Below the pieces are notes generated by a model, which was not told where the DNA came from, ran no database searches, and saw only the letters and a list, made by a program, of their open reading frames with translations. Below are positions 7,906 to 16,320 of a stretch of 64,000 nt of DNA, piece by piece (the first letter of the stretch is position 1; every line of letters starts with the position of its first letter). A program made the translations under genes and the position numbers. This stretch comes from Slackia sp. (GTDB lineage Bacteria; Actinomycetota; Coriobacteriia; Coriobacteriales; Eggerthellaceae), in contig JAUNBA010000001.1 of the NCBI GenBank assembly GCA_030527325.1, positions 1 to 64,000 on the forward strand, read 5' to 3'.

Positions 7906-8940
7906 ATGAAAACCGTATCATTCGCCATTCCGTGCTACAACTCCGCAGCGTACATGGATACGTGCATAGAGTCCATCCTCGCATGCGACGAGGACGGGCG
8001 CGGCGATATCGAAATCCTCATCGTCGACGACGGATCGACGAAAGACGACACGGGAGAGAAAGCCGATGCGTGGCAGGAGCGTTTTCCGGGAATCATCCGT
8101 GCTATCCATCAGGAAAACGGCGGCCACGGCGCCGCCGTCAATACGGGGCTCGCTCATGCTACCGGGCGATACTTCAAGGTGGTCGATTCTGACGACTGGC
8201 TGGATACCGATGCGATGCGCGACGTCATGGCGTATTTGCGCAGGCAGTGCGAGCTGAAGGATTCCACCGATATGGTGGTGGCGAACTATGTGTACGAGAA
8301 AGTGCACGAGGGGTCCCGCACGGTCATGCACTATCGCAATGTGTTTCCCGAGCGCAAGGAGATAGGCTGGGACGAAATAGGGCATTTCGGGCAATCTCAG
8401 TACCTGCTGATGCATTCGGTCATCTATCGCACCGAGCTTTTGCGTGATTGCGGGCTCAAGCTTCCCGAGCATACGTTCTACGTCGATAACATCTTCGTCT
8501 ACGTGCCGTTGCCGCATGTCAAGACCATCTATTATCTGAATGTCGATATGTATCGCTATTTCATCGGCCGCGAAGATCAAAGCGTCAACGAAAAAGTCAT
8601 GTATTCGCGTCGTGACCAGCAGCTTCGCGTAACGCGAACGATGATCGACGCCGTGCGTCTGCCCGATGACGTGCCCTCGAAGAAATTGCAGCGCTACATG
8701 GAGAATTATCTATCCATGATGATGTGCATCTGTTCTATCTTCCTTCGTCTCGAGAAAACCGACGAAAACGAGCGCGACCGCGCCGCTATCTGGAAATACC
8801 TGGAAACGCAGAATCCGGCGTTGTACAAGCGCATCCGTTATACGGTTTTGAACTGGGGAAGCAACATTCCTACCGAGGTGGGAAGGCGGTTCGCCTTGTC
8901 CGCTTACCACATTGCCCGCCGCGTGTTCAAGTTCAACTAA
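7906..8940 (+). CDS. Family 2 glycosyltransferase
   Basis: A 344-residue GT-A enzyme. The N-terminus FAIPCYNSAAYMDTCIESIL is followed by EILIVDDGSTKDDTGE, then HQENGGHGAAVNTGLAHATGRYFKVVDSDDWL, which contains the DxD metal/nucleotide-sugar motif (about residues 93-97). The last 120 residues are helical without an obvious membrane segment. It probably transfers a sugar to a cell-envelope glycan or lipid in the cytoplasm. It stands alone between its own promoter region and a terminator. Acceptor unknown. Confidence 0.88.
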   Translation: MKTVSFAIPCYNSAAYMDTCIESILACDEDGRGDIEILIVDDGSTKDDTGEKADAWQERFPGIIRAIHQENGGHGAAVNTGLAHATGRYFKVVDSDDWLDTDAMRDVMAYLRRQCELKDSTDMVVANYVYEKVHEGSRTVMHYRNVFPERKEIGWDEIGHFGQSQYLLMHSVIYRTELLRDCGLKLPEHTFYVDNIFVYVPLPHVKTIYYLNVDMYRYFIGREDQSVNEKVMYSRRDQQLRVTRTMIDAVRLPDDVPSKKLQRYMENYLSMMMCICSIFLRLEKTDENERDRAAIWKYLETQNPALYKRIRYTVLNWGSNIPTEVGRRFALSAYHIARRVFKFN

Positions 8941-8969
8941 TTCGTCTGGGATTCTCGTCTTTTATGCCG

Positions 8970-9009
8970 AATGACCTGCGCTGACAAAAAACCAGTGCAG
9001 GTCATTTTT
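8970..9009 (+). terminator. Intrinsic terminator after the glycosyltransferase gene
   Basis: Ten-base arms AATGACCTGC (8970-8979) and GCAGGTCATT (8997-9006) flank a 17-base A-rich loop and are followed by TTT. It lies between the convergent glycosyltransferase and dinB genes and could act in both directions. Confidence 0.75.
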
Positions 9010-9112
9010 ATGCCTCGATGACTGACACGTTGCCGGCCTTTCATGCGGCGTCGACGCTCGTGGCAGTATCGATTATGGGCGGCACTGCATCACGCCGCCG
9101 CCTATGACGACG

Positions 9113-10402
9113 TCAGTCCAGATAATCGGCGGGGTTTTTCGCCGTTGTCTGCGTGGTGTCGGCCCAAAGCGTAAGCTCTTTGCCGCGGAAGAGGGATGTT
9201 TCGCCGAATCTGTTTTTCACGGCATCGGTGACGCTTGAAAGGCGTTCTTTACGGCGTCGTGTCGCTGCATCGCAAAGAATCGGGGAGGCATCGGCCGTCA
9301 TCGGCTGCATATCATCGAAAAGACAGGTTTGAACGGCGCCGTTCGTTTCGAATCCTGCGATGGATACTCCTACGAGCCGTACCGCCATGCCGGGCTCCCA
9401 AAGCTCGCCGATCATTTCATGAAGAAGCGGCCTGAGGATATGCTCGTTGTCTTCGGGGATGCAAAGGGTGCGGCGCGTGCTGCATGTCGTGCGGTCGGAA
9501 TAGCGCAGTTTAAGCGTGAGCGTTCGCCCCGCAAGGCCTTTGGCACGCAGTCGTCGGCCCACTTTCGCCGCCATGGCGTCGGCGGTCGCGGCGATGGCTT
9601 CGAACGTCTTCAAGTCGTGCGCCATGGTCACTTCGCTCGATACCGATTTTGCCGCTTCGGCTTCCTCGACGGGCGTGGCATCGAGTCCGAGACAGCGATT
9701 GCGCATCATGGCGGCGTTTTTGCCCCAAATGGATTTGAGCAGGCTTTCGGGTGCTTGAGCGATCTGGCCGAGGGTTTTGATGCCATGCGCGCGAAGCCTT
9801 TCTTCGGCTGCCGGTCCGACGCCCGACATGACGCGAACGGGCAGCGGCGCGAGAAAATCGATTTCTCTGCCGGGGTTCACGACGGTGAGTCCTTGCGGCT
9901 TATCCATGTCGGAGGCTATTTTCGCGATAGTTTTGCTCGTTCCGATACCCACGGAGCATGTGATGCCGAGCGCGGCGATACGCTGTTGAATGCGCTGGGC
10001 GATAGCGATCGGGTGCTCGGTATTGATATGCGTGGGCGTTACATCGACGAATGCTTCGTCGATGCTCACTTGCTGTACATACGGGGTTTCGGAGCGCAGA
10101 ATATCCATGACGGCCATCGAAAGCGCTTTATATCGATCATAATGCCCCCGCGTCCAGATGGCGTGCGGACAGAGCTTGCGGGCTGCGGATGACGGCATGG
10201 CGCTGTGTACTCCGTAGGCACGTGCCTCGTAGCTTGCCGTCGATACGACGCCGTGCTTATCGGGGTCGCCTCCAACGATGACGGGCTTGCCGCGCCATGC
10301 GGGATGGTCGAGTTGCTCGACGGATGCGAAGAATGCATCAAGGTCGACGAGCAGCACCGCCGACGTTCCCCATGGTTCGGAGCAATTATGAACATTGTTC
10401 AT
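9113..10402 (-). CDS. dinB: DNA polymerase IV (Y-family)
   Basis: A 429-residue translesion polymerase. It shows LLVDLDAFFASVEQLDHPAWRG near the N-terminus, the YEARAYGV motif, and the catalytic SIDEAFVDVT with the conserved acidic pair. The little-finger domain follows, then a short C-terminal tail. The frame is open to a TTG at 10540, but ATG 10402 places the catalytic motif about 18 residues from the N-terminus as is usual. Neither start has a good Shine-Dalgarno, so the start is uncertain. An SOS-box-like sequence lies in the shared divergent region (10599-10612). Confidence 0.9.
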   Translation of the reverse strand: MNNVHNCSEPWGTSAVLLVDLDAFFASVEQLDHPAWRGKPVIVGGDPDKHGVVSTASYEARAYGVHSAMPSSAARKLCPHAIWTRGHYDRYKALSMAVMDILRSETPYVQQVSIDEAFVDVTPTHINTEHPIAIAQRIQQRIAALGITCSVGIGTSKTIAKIASDMDKPQGLTVVNPGREIDFLAPLPVRVMSGVGPAAEERLRAHGIKTLGQIAQAPESLLKSIWGKNAAMMRNRCLGLDATPVEEAEAAKSVSSEVTMAHDLKTFEAIAATADAMAAKVGRRLRAKGLAGRTLTLKLRYSDRTTCSTRRTLCIPEDNEHILRPLLHEMIGELWEPGMAVRLVGVSIAGFETNGAVQTCLFDDMQPMTADASPILCDAATRRRKERLSSVTDAVKNRFGETSLFRGKELTLWADTTQTTAKNPADYLD

Positions 10403-10572
10403 TTCAGGATGCAACGGCACACCTCGAGATGGATTGAACAAAGAAACACTGCTGGGGTCAGTATATGGCAAAAGGCGCGCATCGACAGTGCCGCCTTTTA
10501 CATCATGCGGTAACGGCTTAAGAACGCTTGATTTGCACAAAACGTTATCGTGTGGAAACTGGGTACTATTCG

Positions 10573-10601
10573 TTACCGAGGTCTCGTATGGATGGTATGA
10601 T
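10573..10601 (+). promoter_or_regulatory. Candidate promoter of the small membrane protein gene
   Basis: TTACCG (10573-10578), a 17-bp spacer, then TATGAT (10596-10601), 32 bp before the ATG at 10633. The -10 overlaps the first bases of the SOS-like box at 10599-10612, so a bound repressor would block it. Confidence 0.45.
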
Positions 10602-10612
10602 ACATATGTTCG
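10599..10612 (-). promoter_or_regulatory. SOS/LexA-like box between dinB and the small membrane protein gene
   Basis: On the minus strand the 14 bases read CGAACATATGTATC. They match the Gram-positive DinR/LexA consensus CGAAC-RNRY-GTTYC at all positions but one. It sits in the divergent region upstream of dinB, a classic SOS gene. Two related sites occur at 53932-53945 and 53960-53973. Confidence 0.5.
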
Positions 10613-10632
10613 TTTTTTGAGAGAGGTTTAAT

Positions 10633-10932
10633 ATGGATGGAAAGAAATGCCGTACATTCGGCATTGTGAGCATCGTGTGCGCATGCGTGAGTCTTATTCT
10701 GTTCGGTGCGCTTCTCGATGTGGTCGGTTTCGTTTTCGGCATGATTGCGCTGAATAAAAGCAAAAAACTCGTCGTGGCCGCATCGCAGGATGTCTATGCG
10801 CGCGATGCCATGAAGCTTGCAAAGATCGGCGTCGTTTTGAGTCTGGTCGCTTTTATCGCCAACTTGTTGACGGCGGCGTTTTTGGCGCCCGCACTGATGC
10901 AAGGCGGCGGCGTTTCTGGTCCGATGTTTTAA
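10633..10932 (+). CDS. Small two-helix membrane protein (DUF4190-like)
   Basis: A 99-residue protein with two strongly hydrophobic segments (about residues 9-38 and 62-86). They are separated by a basic, polar loop (LNKSKKLVVAASQDVYARDAMKLAK). The arrangement, with small residues in the first helix and the FGMIAL-NKSKK turn, resembles DUF4190 proteins, small membrane proteins of unknown function. ATG 10633 is preceded by GAGAGGT. It is divergently placed from dinB and may share the SOS-like box. No specific function can be given. Confidence 0.65.
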   Translation: MDGKKCRTFGIVSIVCACVSLILFGALLDVVGFVFGMIALNKSKKLVVAASQDVYARDAMKLAKIGVVLSLVAFIANLLTAAFLAPALMQGGGVSGPMF

Positions 10933-11319
10933 TAATCGATCGAGAATCGTGACGTCGCACCCCGACAAGGGTGCCATTATGTCGAAATGCTCTCTGTCGC
11001 ATGGCGGAGGGCATTTTTTTACCGCGATCCCCATGAGTAATGTGTCGTGAAAGTATAAAACGGGGTCTTAAAACGGCTCTCAGAGCCTCATTTGCAAAAC
11101 ACCAGGTCAAAAGGTACGTTTTTTGGCAAAATTCCTTCGTGGCCTTTGTACGGGCATCATGAGTCGATTTTCAGCCGTCGTTTTGCGCTGTGCGGGCTTC
11201 AAATACGCATTTGCTTTCGAAGAAATAAAACCTGCAGAACGAGCGATGCCGGTCTTTTCGATACGGTATGCTTAACGGATGCGGCCTGTATGGGGCCAAA
11301 TCTACGAACGGAGGCTTTG
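10933..11319. other. 387-bp intergenic region before spo0M-like gene
   Basis: It contains the terminator at 10986-11020. An AT-rich patch with TATAAA (11054-11059) follows, then a small perfect hairpin GGCTCT-C-AGAGCC (11075-11087). The frame open from 11092 into the downstream gene has no start signal and is not coding there. Nothing else is recognised in the remaining bases. Confidence 0.5.
10986..11020 (+). terminator. Intrinsic terminator
   Basis: AATGCTCTC (10986-10994) pairs with GAGGGCATT (11007-11015), with one G-U pair, around a 12-base loop, followed by a T run to 11020. It ends the transcript of the small membrane protein gene. Confidence 0.75.
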
Positions 11320-12084
11320 ATGCTTAACAAATTGCTGCAATCGATCGGTATCGGCAGCGCTCGCGTCGATACGATCCTTTTCGATAGAGGCTGTGTTCCG
11401 GGCGGAACTGTCCAGGGCGAAGTCCGTATTTACGGCGGCCGTGCCCCTCAGGATATCGAGTCGATCTACCTTTCATTCATGACCGATTACGAAGTCGAAG
11501 TCGATGACTGCACATCTCGCTGCAACGTCGAGCTGGCGCATGTGCGTTTGTCCGACCGTTTTACGGTGCAAGCGGGTCAGGAATTGACGATGCCCTTCAA
11601 TTTGATGGTTCCGCTGTGCACGCCTGCGACGCTTGGTAAAAGCCGCGTATGGATTCGCACCGGGCTCGATATCAAATCCGCTGTCGATCCCCAAGACCAT
11701 GATGCGCTCGAAGTAAGGCCGCATCCTCTTGTGGAAGCCTTCATTGATTCGGCGCGCCGCTTGGGATTCCGCCTGCATCAGGTGGATTCGGAAAAAGCCG
11801 GATATCGCAATGCCGCCAGCGGGCTTCCGTTCGTACAGGAATTCGAATTCAAGCCGGTATGCGGCGAATTCTGCGGAAGGCTCGACGAGCTCGAAGCCGT
11901 TTTCGACCTGAGCGAATCGGGCGCCCGCGTGATGCTGCAGGTCGATCGTCGTGTACGCGGCTTGGCGAGCTTCCTCTCCGAATCGATGGGATTGGATGAA
12001 TCGTACACAGGGTTCGCGTATGGCGCACCCGATCTGGCGCATCTCGACGATATGCTGGCGCAGGCCGTCCGCCGTTATTGCTAA
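11320..12084 (+). CDS. Spo0M-family (arrestin-like) protein
   Basis: A 254-residue protein of the sporulation-control Spo0M family. The family N-terminus is visible (GIGSARVDTILFDRGCVPGG, then the arrestin-like beta-sandwich GEVRIYGG). The centre has a characteristic LTMPFNLMVP and IRTGLDIKSAVDPQD. The C-terminal part carries the domain FVQEFEFKP. In Bacillus, Spo0M affects sporulation and cell shape; in non-sporulating Actinobacteria its role is unknown. ATG 11320 follows ACGGAGGC. It stands alone, ended by the terminator at 12145. Confidence 0.85.
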   Translation: MLNKLLQSIGIGSARVDTILFDRGCVPGGTVQGEVRIYGGRAPQDIESIYLSFMTDYEVEVDDCTSRCNVELAHVRLSDRFTVQAGQELTMPFNLMVPLCTPATLGKSRVWIRTGLDIKSAVDPQDHDALEVRPHPLVEAFIDSARRLGFRLHQVDSEKAGYRNAASGLPFVQEFEFKPVCGEFCGRLDELEAVFDLSESGARVMLQVDRRVRGLASFLSESMGLDESYTGFAYGAPDLAHLDDMLAQAVRRYC

Positions 12085-12144
12085 CGCGCGATATGCCGTT
12101 CGGACGTCTTTCTTCTTGCGTCGCGGCTTTATCGTTGCAATAAT

Positions 12145-12176
12145 CGCAAGAGGCCCCTTGAAAGGGGCTTCTTGCG
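12145..12176 (+). terminator. Intrinsic terminator
   Basis: CGCAAGA-GCCCCTT pairs with AAGGGGC-CTTGCG across a GA turn (outer arms 12145-12150 and 12171-12176, with one bulge). It is a long stable hairpin after the Spo0M-like gene and just before the next start. The T content after the stem is modest. Confidence 0.65.
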
Positions 12177-12205
12177 TATTCGCTCATGTCGGAAAGCCAG
12201 GGTCT

Positions 12206-13789
12206 ATGTCCGCTTCGTCTTCTGAACCCCATTCGAAACGCCATGTCGGACGCGGCATGGCGTTCGCCGCCGCGGGAGCATGCTGTTGGGGCTTTTCAGG
12301 CACCTGTGCCCAGCTGCTGACTTCTTCATACGGCATACCCGTCGATTGGCTTATAACGGTGCGCATGTGTGCTGGCGCGGTGCTTTTTCTTTGCGTGTGC
12401 CTATGGAAGAATTGGCGCGCCTTGCGCGCTGCGTTGCGCGATACGCGCTGCGTGCTGCATATCATGGTGTTCGGCGTATTCGGCGTGCTTTTGACCCAGT
12501 TCAGCTATGTTACGTGCATTTCGTACACCAATGCGGGAACCGGCACCGTGCTCGAGCGCTTAGGACTCATACTCGTGCTCTGCTTCGTATGCGCGAGCGC
12601 GCGGCGGCTGCCCCGCATACGCGAGCTGGTCGGCGTCGTTTTGGCGTTTGGCGGGGTGTTCCTCATTGCGACCCATGGCGATGTCGGGCAGCTCGCCATT
12701 CCGGCTGAAGGGCTGTTTTGGGGCCTTATGACGGCGGTCGCTATGGCGTGTTATACGCTGATGCCTGTCAAGCCATTGGCGAAATGGGGCAGCTTCATCG
12801 TGACGGGCATCGCGATGTCGACCGCCGGCGTCGTGTCGGCCGTGGTGCTGCAGCCGTGGCATCACGATGTCGATTTGTCGGGTGACGTGGTGTTCATCGT
12901 GGTCGTCATGGTCGTCGTGGGCACCTTCGCGGCCTATGTGTTCTATTTGCAGGGCGTCAATGATGCCGGGTCGATGCGCGCCGGCCTGATCGGATGCTTG
13001 GAACCCGTTTCCGCCATTGCTATATCGGCAGTGTGGCTGCATACGCCGATCGGCGGTTTCGATATCGTAGGAACAGCGTTGATTCTCGCCATGGTGGTTC
13101 TCACCACGCAAAAAGAAGATGAACGGCGTGACGAAGATGCTTTTTCCGGTTCGCTGCGCGATATGCCCGCCTTCCAGGGTAGCGCGTCGCGTCTCGGCTA
13201 CTATGTTTCCCGTCCGGCGACCGCAGATGATTTCAACATCGTATGCGCCTTGCTCGACGAGGGACATGATGCGATGCGCGAACTGGGCATATCTGAAGAG
13301 TCCGATAAGAAATACCCTTCCCAGAGACGTATTATGCGCGCGATCGACCGCGGCGAGCTTTTCGTGGTGAGCATGGATGCATCGATTGCGACATCCGACG
13401 AAGACGCATATGCCGCCGCATCCGGGCGCGTCATCGGGCTATTCGCGCTTTCTCTTGACGGGGATGCATCGTATCGCACCGCCGCCGGCGCGGCCTGGTT
13501 CGACGATACTGCATCCGACGGCGATTCCGATTGTTCGTATGCGGCGCTTCATTGGGTTACGGTTGCCTCGTGGGCACGCCGCAGCGGCGTTGGAATGTTC
13601 ATGCTGGGTGAAGCTGAGCGCATGGCCGAACACGCAGGCAAAGCGAGCGTGCGCGCCGACGCGTACGAGCGCAACGACCCTATGCGGCGTCTGCTCGAGC
13701 ATTACGGTTTTCGCGCATGCGGAACGGTCGTTTTGAAAAGCGGCCGGGGCCGCACGCGTGTCCGTGCAGCCTATGAACTCATCCTGTGA
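12206..13789 (+). CDS. EamA/DMT-type transporter fused to a GNAT-like acetyltransferase domain
   Basis: A 527-residue protein. Residues about 18-310 form ten hydrophobic segments in two EamA repeats, starting GMAFAAAGACCWGFSGTCAQLL, with the second repeat around PAEGLFWGLMTAVAMACYTLMP. After a linker (QKEDERRDEDAFSG), residues about 330-527 look like a GNAT fold. These include RPATADDFNIVCALLDEG at the start, VASWARRSGVGMFMLGEAERMA around the acetyl-CoA loop, and RADAYERNDPMRRLLEHYGFRACG at the end, a typical GNAT C-terminus. ATG 12206 is the first Met after the terminator. The transporter probably exports a small metabolite; the fused domain might acetylate the same substrate. The fusion is unusual. 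Confidence 0.82.
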   Translation: MSASSSEPHSKRHVGRGMAFAAAGACCWGFSGTCAQLLTSSYGIPVDWLITVRMCAGAVLFLCVCLWKNWRALRAALRDTRCVLHIMVFGVFGVLLTQFSYVTCISYTNAGTGTVLERLGLILVLCFVCASARRLPRIRELVGVVLAFGGVFLIATHGDVGQLAIPAEGLFWGLMTAVAMACYTLMPVKPLAKWGSFIVTGIAMSTAGVVSAVVLQPWHHDVDLSGDVVFIVVVMVVVGTFAAYVFYLQGVNDAGSMRAGLIGCLEPVSAIAISAVWLHTPIGGFDIVGTALILAMVVLTTQKEDERRDEDAFSGSLRDMPAFQGSASRLGYYVSRPATADDFNIVCALLDEGHDAMRELGISEESDKKYPSQRRIMRAIDRGELFVVSMDASIATSDEDAYAAASGRVIGLFALSLDGDASYRTAAGAAWFDDTASDGDSDCSYAALHWVTVASWARRSGVGMFMLGEAERMAEHAGKASVRADAYERNDPMRRLLEHYGFRACGTVVLKSGRGRTRVRAAYELIL

Positions 13790-14203
13790 GCAGCCGGATT
13801 GCGTACACGAGCCGAGATGCGGCGTCATTTTTCTTCGAATTACATGGACGGTGCAGGCCGATGGCGTGCGTTTCAAGCCGAAATGCCGATACCGTGTAGG
13901 AATGCCGCAGGTCGTTGACCTCGCTCGGCGCCATGGGTACAGTGAAAACATGTTTTCTTCCGTGGTGAAAATCTACCGACACGAACGTCTTGTGACCGAC
14001 TTCGCATCGAGCGAAGCGGTGCTTCGTGCGCCTGTCGCCACGCGTCTTTCGGCTATGCTTATCTAGGCCTTCTTTTCCGAAATTTCATATCGGCACATAC
14101 CGCATATACGAGCGTACGTCGTTCGGGCAGTCATATGCGGCTTGCATAGCATGCGCGATGCATGCATCGTTTTGTTGTCACCTCATTCGGAAAGGAAGTC
14201 CTC
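13790..14203. other. 414-bp intergenic region before the MFS gene
   Basis: No gene is supported here. A 102-residue frame (13758-14066) has no start signal and no recognisable composition. A perfect 14-bp palindrome CGATGCATGCATCG lies at 14156-14169, just upstream of the MFS gene. No terminator is obvious. Confidence 0.4.
14156..14169. promoter_or_regulatory. 14-bp palindrome upstream of the MFS exporter, possible operator
   Basis: CGATGCATGCATCG is a perfect palindrome, 35-48 bases before the TTG start of the MFS gene. The position suits a dimeric repressor site. No regulator gene is adjacent, so this is only a candidate. Confidence 0.3.
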
Positions 14204-15622
14204 TTGAGTTCTGCTTCTATCCAAACCGAACCGAAAAAAACGACGCGCCACGAGATATTGGTCGTCGCCGTCGTCATCGCCGGAGCGTTTCTGGCGATTC
14301 TCAATCAGACGGTTCTCGCTCCTGCGCTTCCCGGCCTCATGGAGGCGTTTCAGGTGAACGCTGGCACCGCTCAATGGGTGACCAGTATATATATGCTGGT
14401 CAACGGCATTATGGTGCCTATTTCTGCATACTTGATCGATAAATTCCCCACGCGCAAGCTCTTCTTCGCGTCGATGGTCGTCTTCATCGCCGGTACGGTG
14501 CTGTGTGCTGTAGCCCCGAGCTTCGAGGTGCTTATCGTGGGTCGTATCCTGCAGGCAGCGGGCGCAGGCGTTCAGATGCCTTTGGTCGCCGTCGTTCCCA
14601 TGCTGGTCTTCCCTCCCGAAAAGCGCGGCACCGCAATGGGCATGGCGGGCATCGTCATGTCGGTCGCTCCTGCGGCCGGCCCCGTCGTGGCGGGTATGAT
14701 CATCGACTCCATGGGATGGCGCGCCATGTTCTGGTCGATCGCTCCTCTCGGACTGATCGTCCTGATTGCCAGCTTCTTCTTGCTGAGCAATGTCGGCGAG
14801 CTTAAAAATCCGCGTCTCGACATGCCTTCCGTCATTCTTTCCACCGTGGCGTTCGGCGGCTTGCTCTATGGCTTCTCCAGCGCTTCCACGCTGGGATGGA
14901 CGAATCCCATCGTTATCGCGGTCATCGTTATCGGCGCCGTGTGCTTCGTGCTGTTCGTCATGCGCCAAAAGAAGCTCGATGAGCCGCTTTTGCAGCTTGC
15001 CACGTTGAAATCGGACGTGTTCGCCTCTTCGGCCATCATCGTCACCCTTATCAACTGCGCGGCTGCTGTGACGAATGTCACGCTGCCCATTTTCCTGCAG
15101 AACGTCCTGGGCGCAAGCGCTATGGAAACGGGCATGGTCATGATGCCTGCTGCCGCGGTAGGCATCATCATCAGCCCCCTTTCCGGCGTCATCTTCGACA
15201 AATTCGGACCGCGCGGCATCACGGTGGGCGGTCTGTTGATCATGACGGTCGCGCTCTTCGGCTTTTCGCGCATCGGCTCCGATACGACGCTGTTTATCGC
15301 TGCGGCGCTGTGCACGATGATGGCCGCTGGTCAGACTATGGCGAATATGCCTGCGAACACCTGGGGAATCAATGCGCTGAGCAATGACATGATCGCTCAC
15401 GGCAATGCCATCTCCAACACGGGTCGCCAGGTCGGCGGCGCGATCAGCACGGCCCTGATCGTGACCGTGATGACCATGGTGAGCTCTCAGAATGCGGCGC
15501 TCGGCGCCGTCGAGTCCACCGCGGTCGGCGTGCAGGCGGCGTATGGCGCGTGCGCTCTGGTCGGCGCGGTCACGCTCGTGTTCGCCATCGTGAAGGTCCG
15601 CTCCAAGAAGAAGGAGGCTTAA
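14204..15622 (+). CDS. MFS drug/solute exporter, DHA2 (EmrB/QacA) type
   Basis: A 472-residue integral membrane protein with about 14 hydrophobic segments. The DHA2 signatures are LNQTVLAPALPGLM in helix 1, WVTSIYMLVNGIMVPISAYLID, and GRILQAAGAGVQMPLVAVVPMLVFPPEKRGTAMG condensed in the motif A/C region. It exports drugs or other amphiphiles using the proton gradient. The TTG at 14204 is preferred because GGAAAGGAAG (14190-14199) lies just upstream; an ATG at 14162 has no ribosome-binding site. The CBS gene follows after 3 bp, so the two are co-transcribed. Confidence 0.88.
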   Translation: MSSASIQTEPKKTTRHEILVVAVVIAGAFLAILNQTVLAPALPGLMEAFQVNAGTAQWVTSIYMLVNGIMVPISAYLIDKFPTRKLFFASMVVFIAGTVLCAVAPSFEVLIVGRILQAAGAGVQMPLVAVVPMLVFPPEKRGTAMGMAGIVMSVAPAAGPVVAGMIIDSMGWRAMFWSIAPLGLIVLIASFFLLSNVGELKNPRLDMPSVILSTVAFGGLLYGFSSASTLGWTNPIVIAVIVIGAVCFVLFVMRQKKLDEPLLQLATLKSDVFASSAIIVTLINCAAAVTNVTLPIFLQNVLGASAMETGMVMMPAAAVGIIISPLSGVIFDKFGPRGITVGGLLIMTVALFGFSRIGSDTTLFIAAALCTMMAAGQTMANMPANTWGINALSNDMIAHGNAISNTGRQVGGAISTALIVTVMTMVSSQNAALGAVESTAVGVQAAYGACALVGAVTLVFAIVKVRSKKKEA

Positions 15623-15625
15623 GAC

Positions 15626-16120
15626 ATGCAGACGAGGACTGTCGGATCGATTATGGAGCGCGATGCGTATTCGTGCTCTTCTACGGCCACGCTGAAAGAC
15701 GTGACCAAGCAGCTTACCGAGCTGGGCGTCAGCAGCCTTCCGGTGGTCGACGGGGATGGCCGCGTCGTCGGGTTCATCAGCGACGGCGATATCATGCGCG
15801 CTATCGCCGAGCACAAGACGCGCTCCATTTTCTCGGGAGGCGCGCCGACGATGCTGTACTACGACGATGAAACCATCGAGCAGAAGGTGCTTTCGCTCAA
15901 AGACCGCAACGTGATGGAGCTTGCTACGCGTAAGGTTCTGTGCGTGACCGAGAATCAAAGCGTCGGCCGCGTCGCGGATACGCTCGCTAAAAAGAAGTTC
16001 AAGAAACTTCCCGTAATCGACGATCATGGTCGCCTGGTGGGCATCATCCGTCGTTCTTCCATCATGCGTTATGCATTCGATTTGCTCTTCCATGCGACAG
16101 AGGACGACGATCGCGCATAA
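15626..16120 (+). CDS. Tandem CBS-domain protein
   Basis: A 164-residue protein that is essentially a pair of CBS domains (about residues 8-65 and 98-155), with repeats such as VVDGDGRVVGFISDGDIMRAI and VIDDHGRLVGIIRRSSIMRYA. Such stand-alone pairs bind adenine nucleotides and sense energy state. ATG 15626 is 3 bp after the MFS stop, with AAGGAGG inside the MFS tail, so it may modulate the exporter. It is ended by the terminator at 16161. Confidence 0.88.
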   Translation: MQTRTVGSIMERDAYSCSSTATLKDVTKQLTELGVSSLPVVDGDGRVVGFISDGDIMRAIAEHKTRSIFSGGAPTMLYYDDETIEQKVLSLKDRNVMELATRKVLCVTENQSVGRVADTLAKKKFKKLPVIDDHGRLVGIIRRSSIMRYAFDLLFHATEDDDRA

Positions 16121-16160
16121 ATTCGCCTGTCGTTTCGCATATGCATCATGTTGTTTACCG

Positions 16161-16194
16161 CGCTCCGGCCATCTAGGTGGTCGGAGCGTTTTTT
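16161..16194 (+). terminator. Intrinsic terminator
   Basis: CGCTCCGGCCA (16161-16171) pairs with TGGTCGGAGCG (16178-16188), with one mismatch, around a six-base loop. A run of six T follows. It ends the MFS-CBS unit and separates it from the ABC module. Confidence 0.85.
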
Positions 16195-16320
16195 CGTGCG
16201 GAGCGGAAAGACGGCAAACCGACCGCGGACGATTTCTTTTTCGTTCTCGCCCATCTTTAACGTTTCTTTAAAAAGCGCCTGCATCCTTATAAAAAGAACG
16301 ACGCGAGAAAGGAGCGTTTT

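Noticed and set aside
10390..10400. GAACATTGTTC at the dinB start as an SOS box
   Set aside because: The half sites are only three bases apart instead of four, and it covers the proposed start codon. The site at 10599-10612 is better.
13758..14066. 102-residue frame after the EamA-GNAT gene
   Set aside because: No ribosome-binding site or recognisable sequence, and it starts within the upstream gene.
14183..16093. 636-residue minus-strand frame over the MFS and CBS genes
   Set aside because: Antisense shadow; the plus-strand products are clear families with good ribosome-binding sites.
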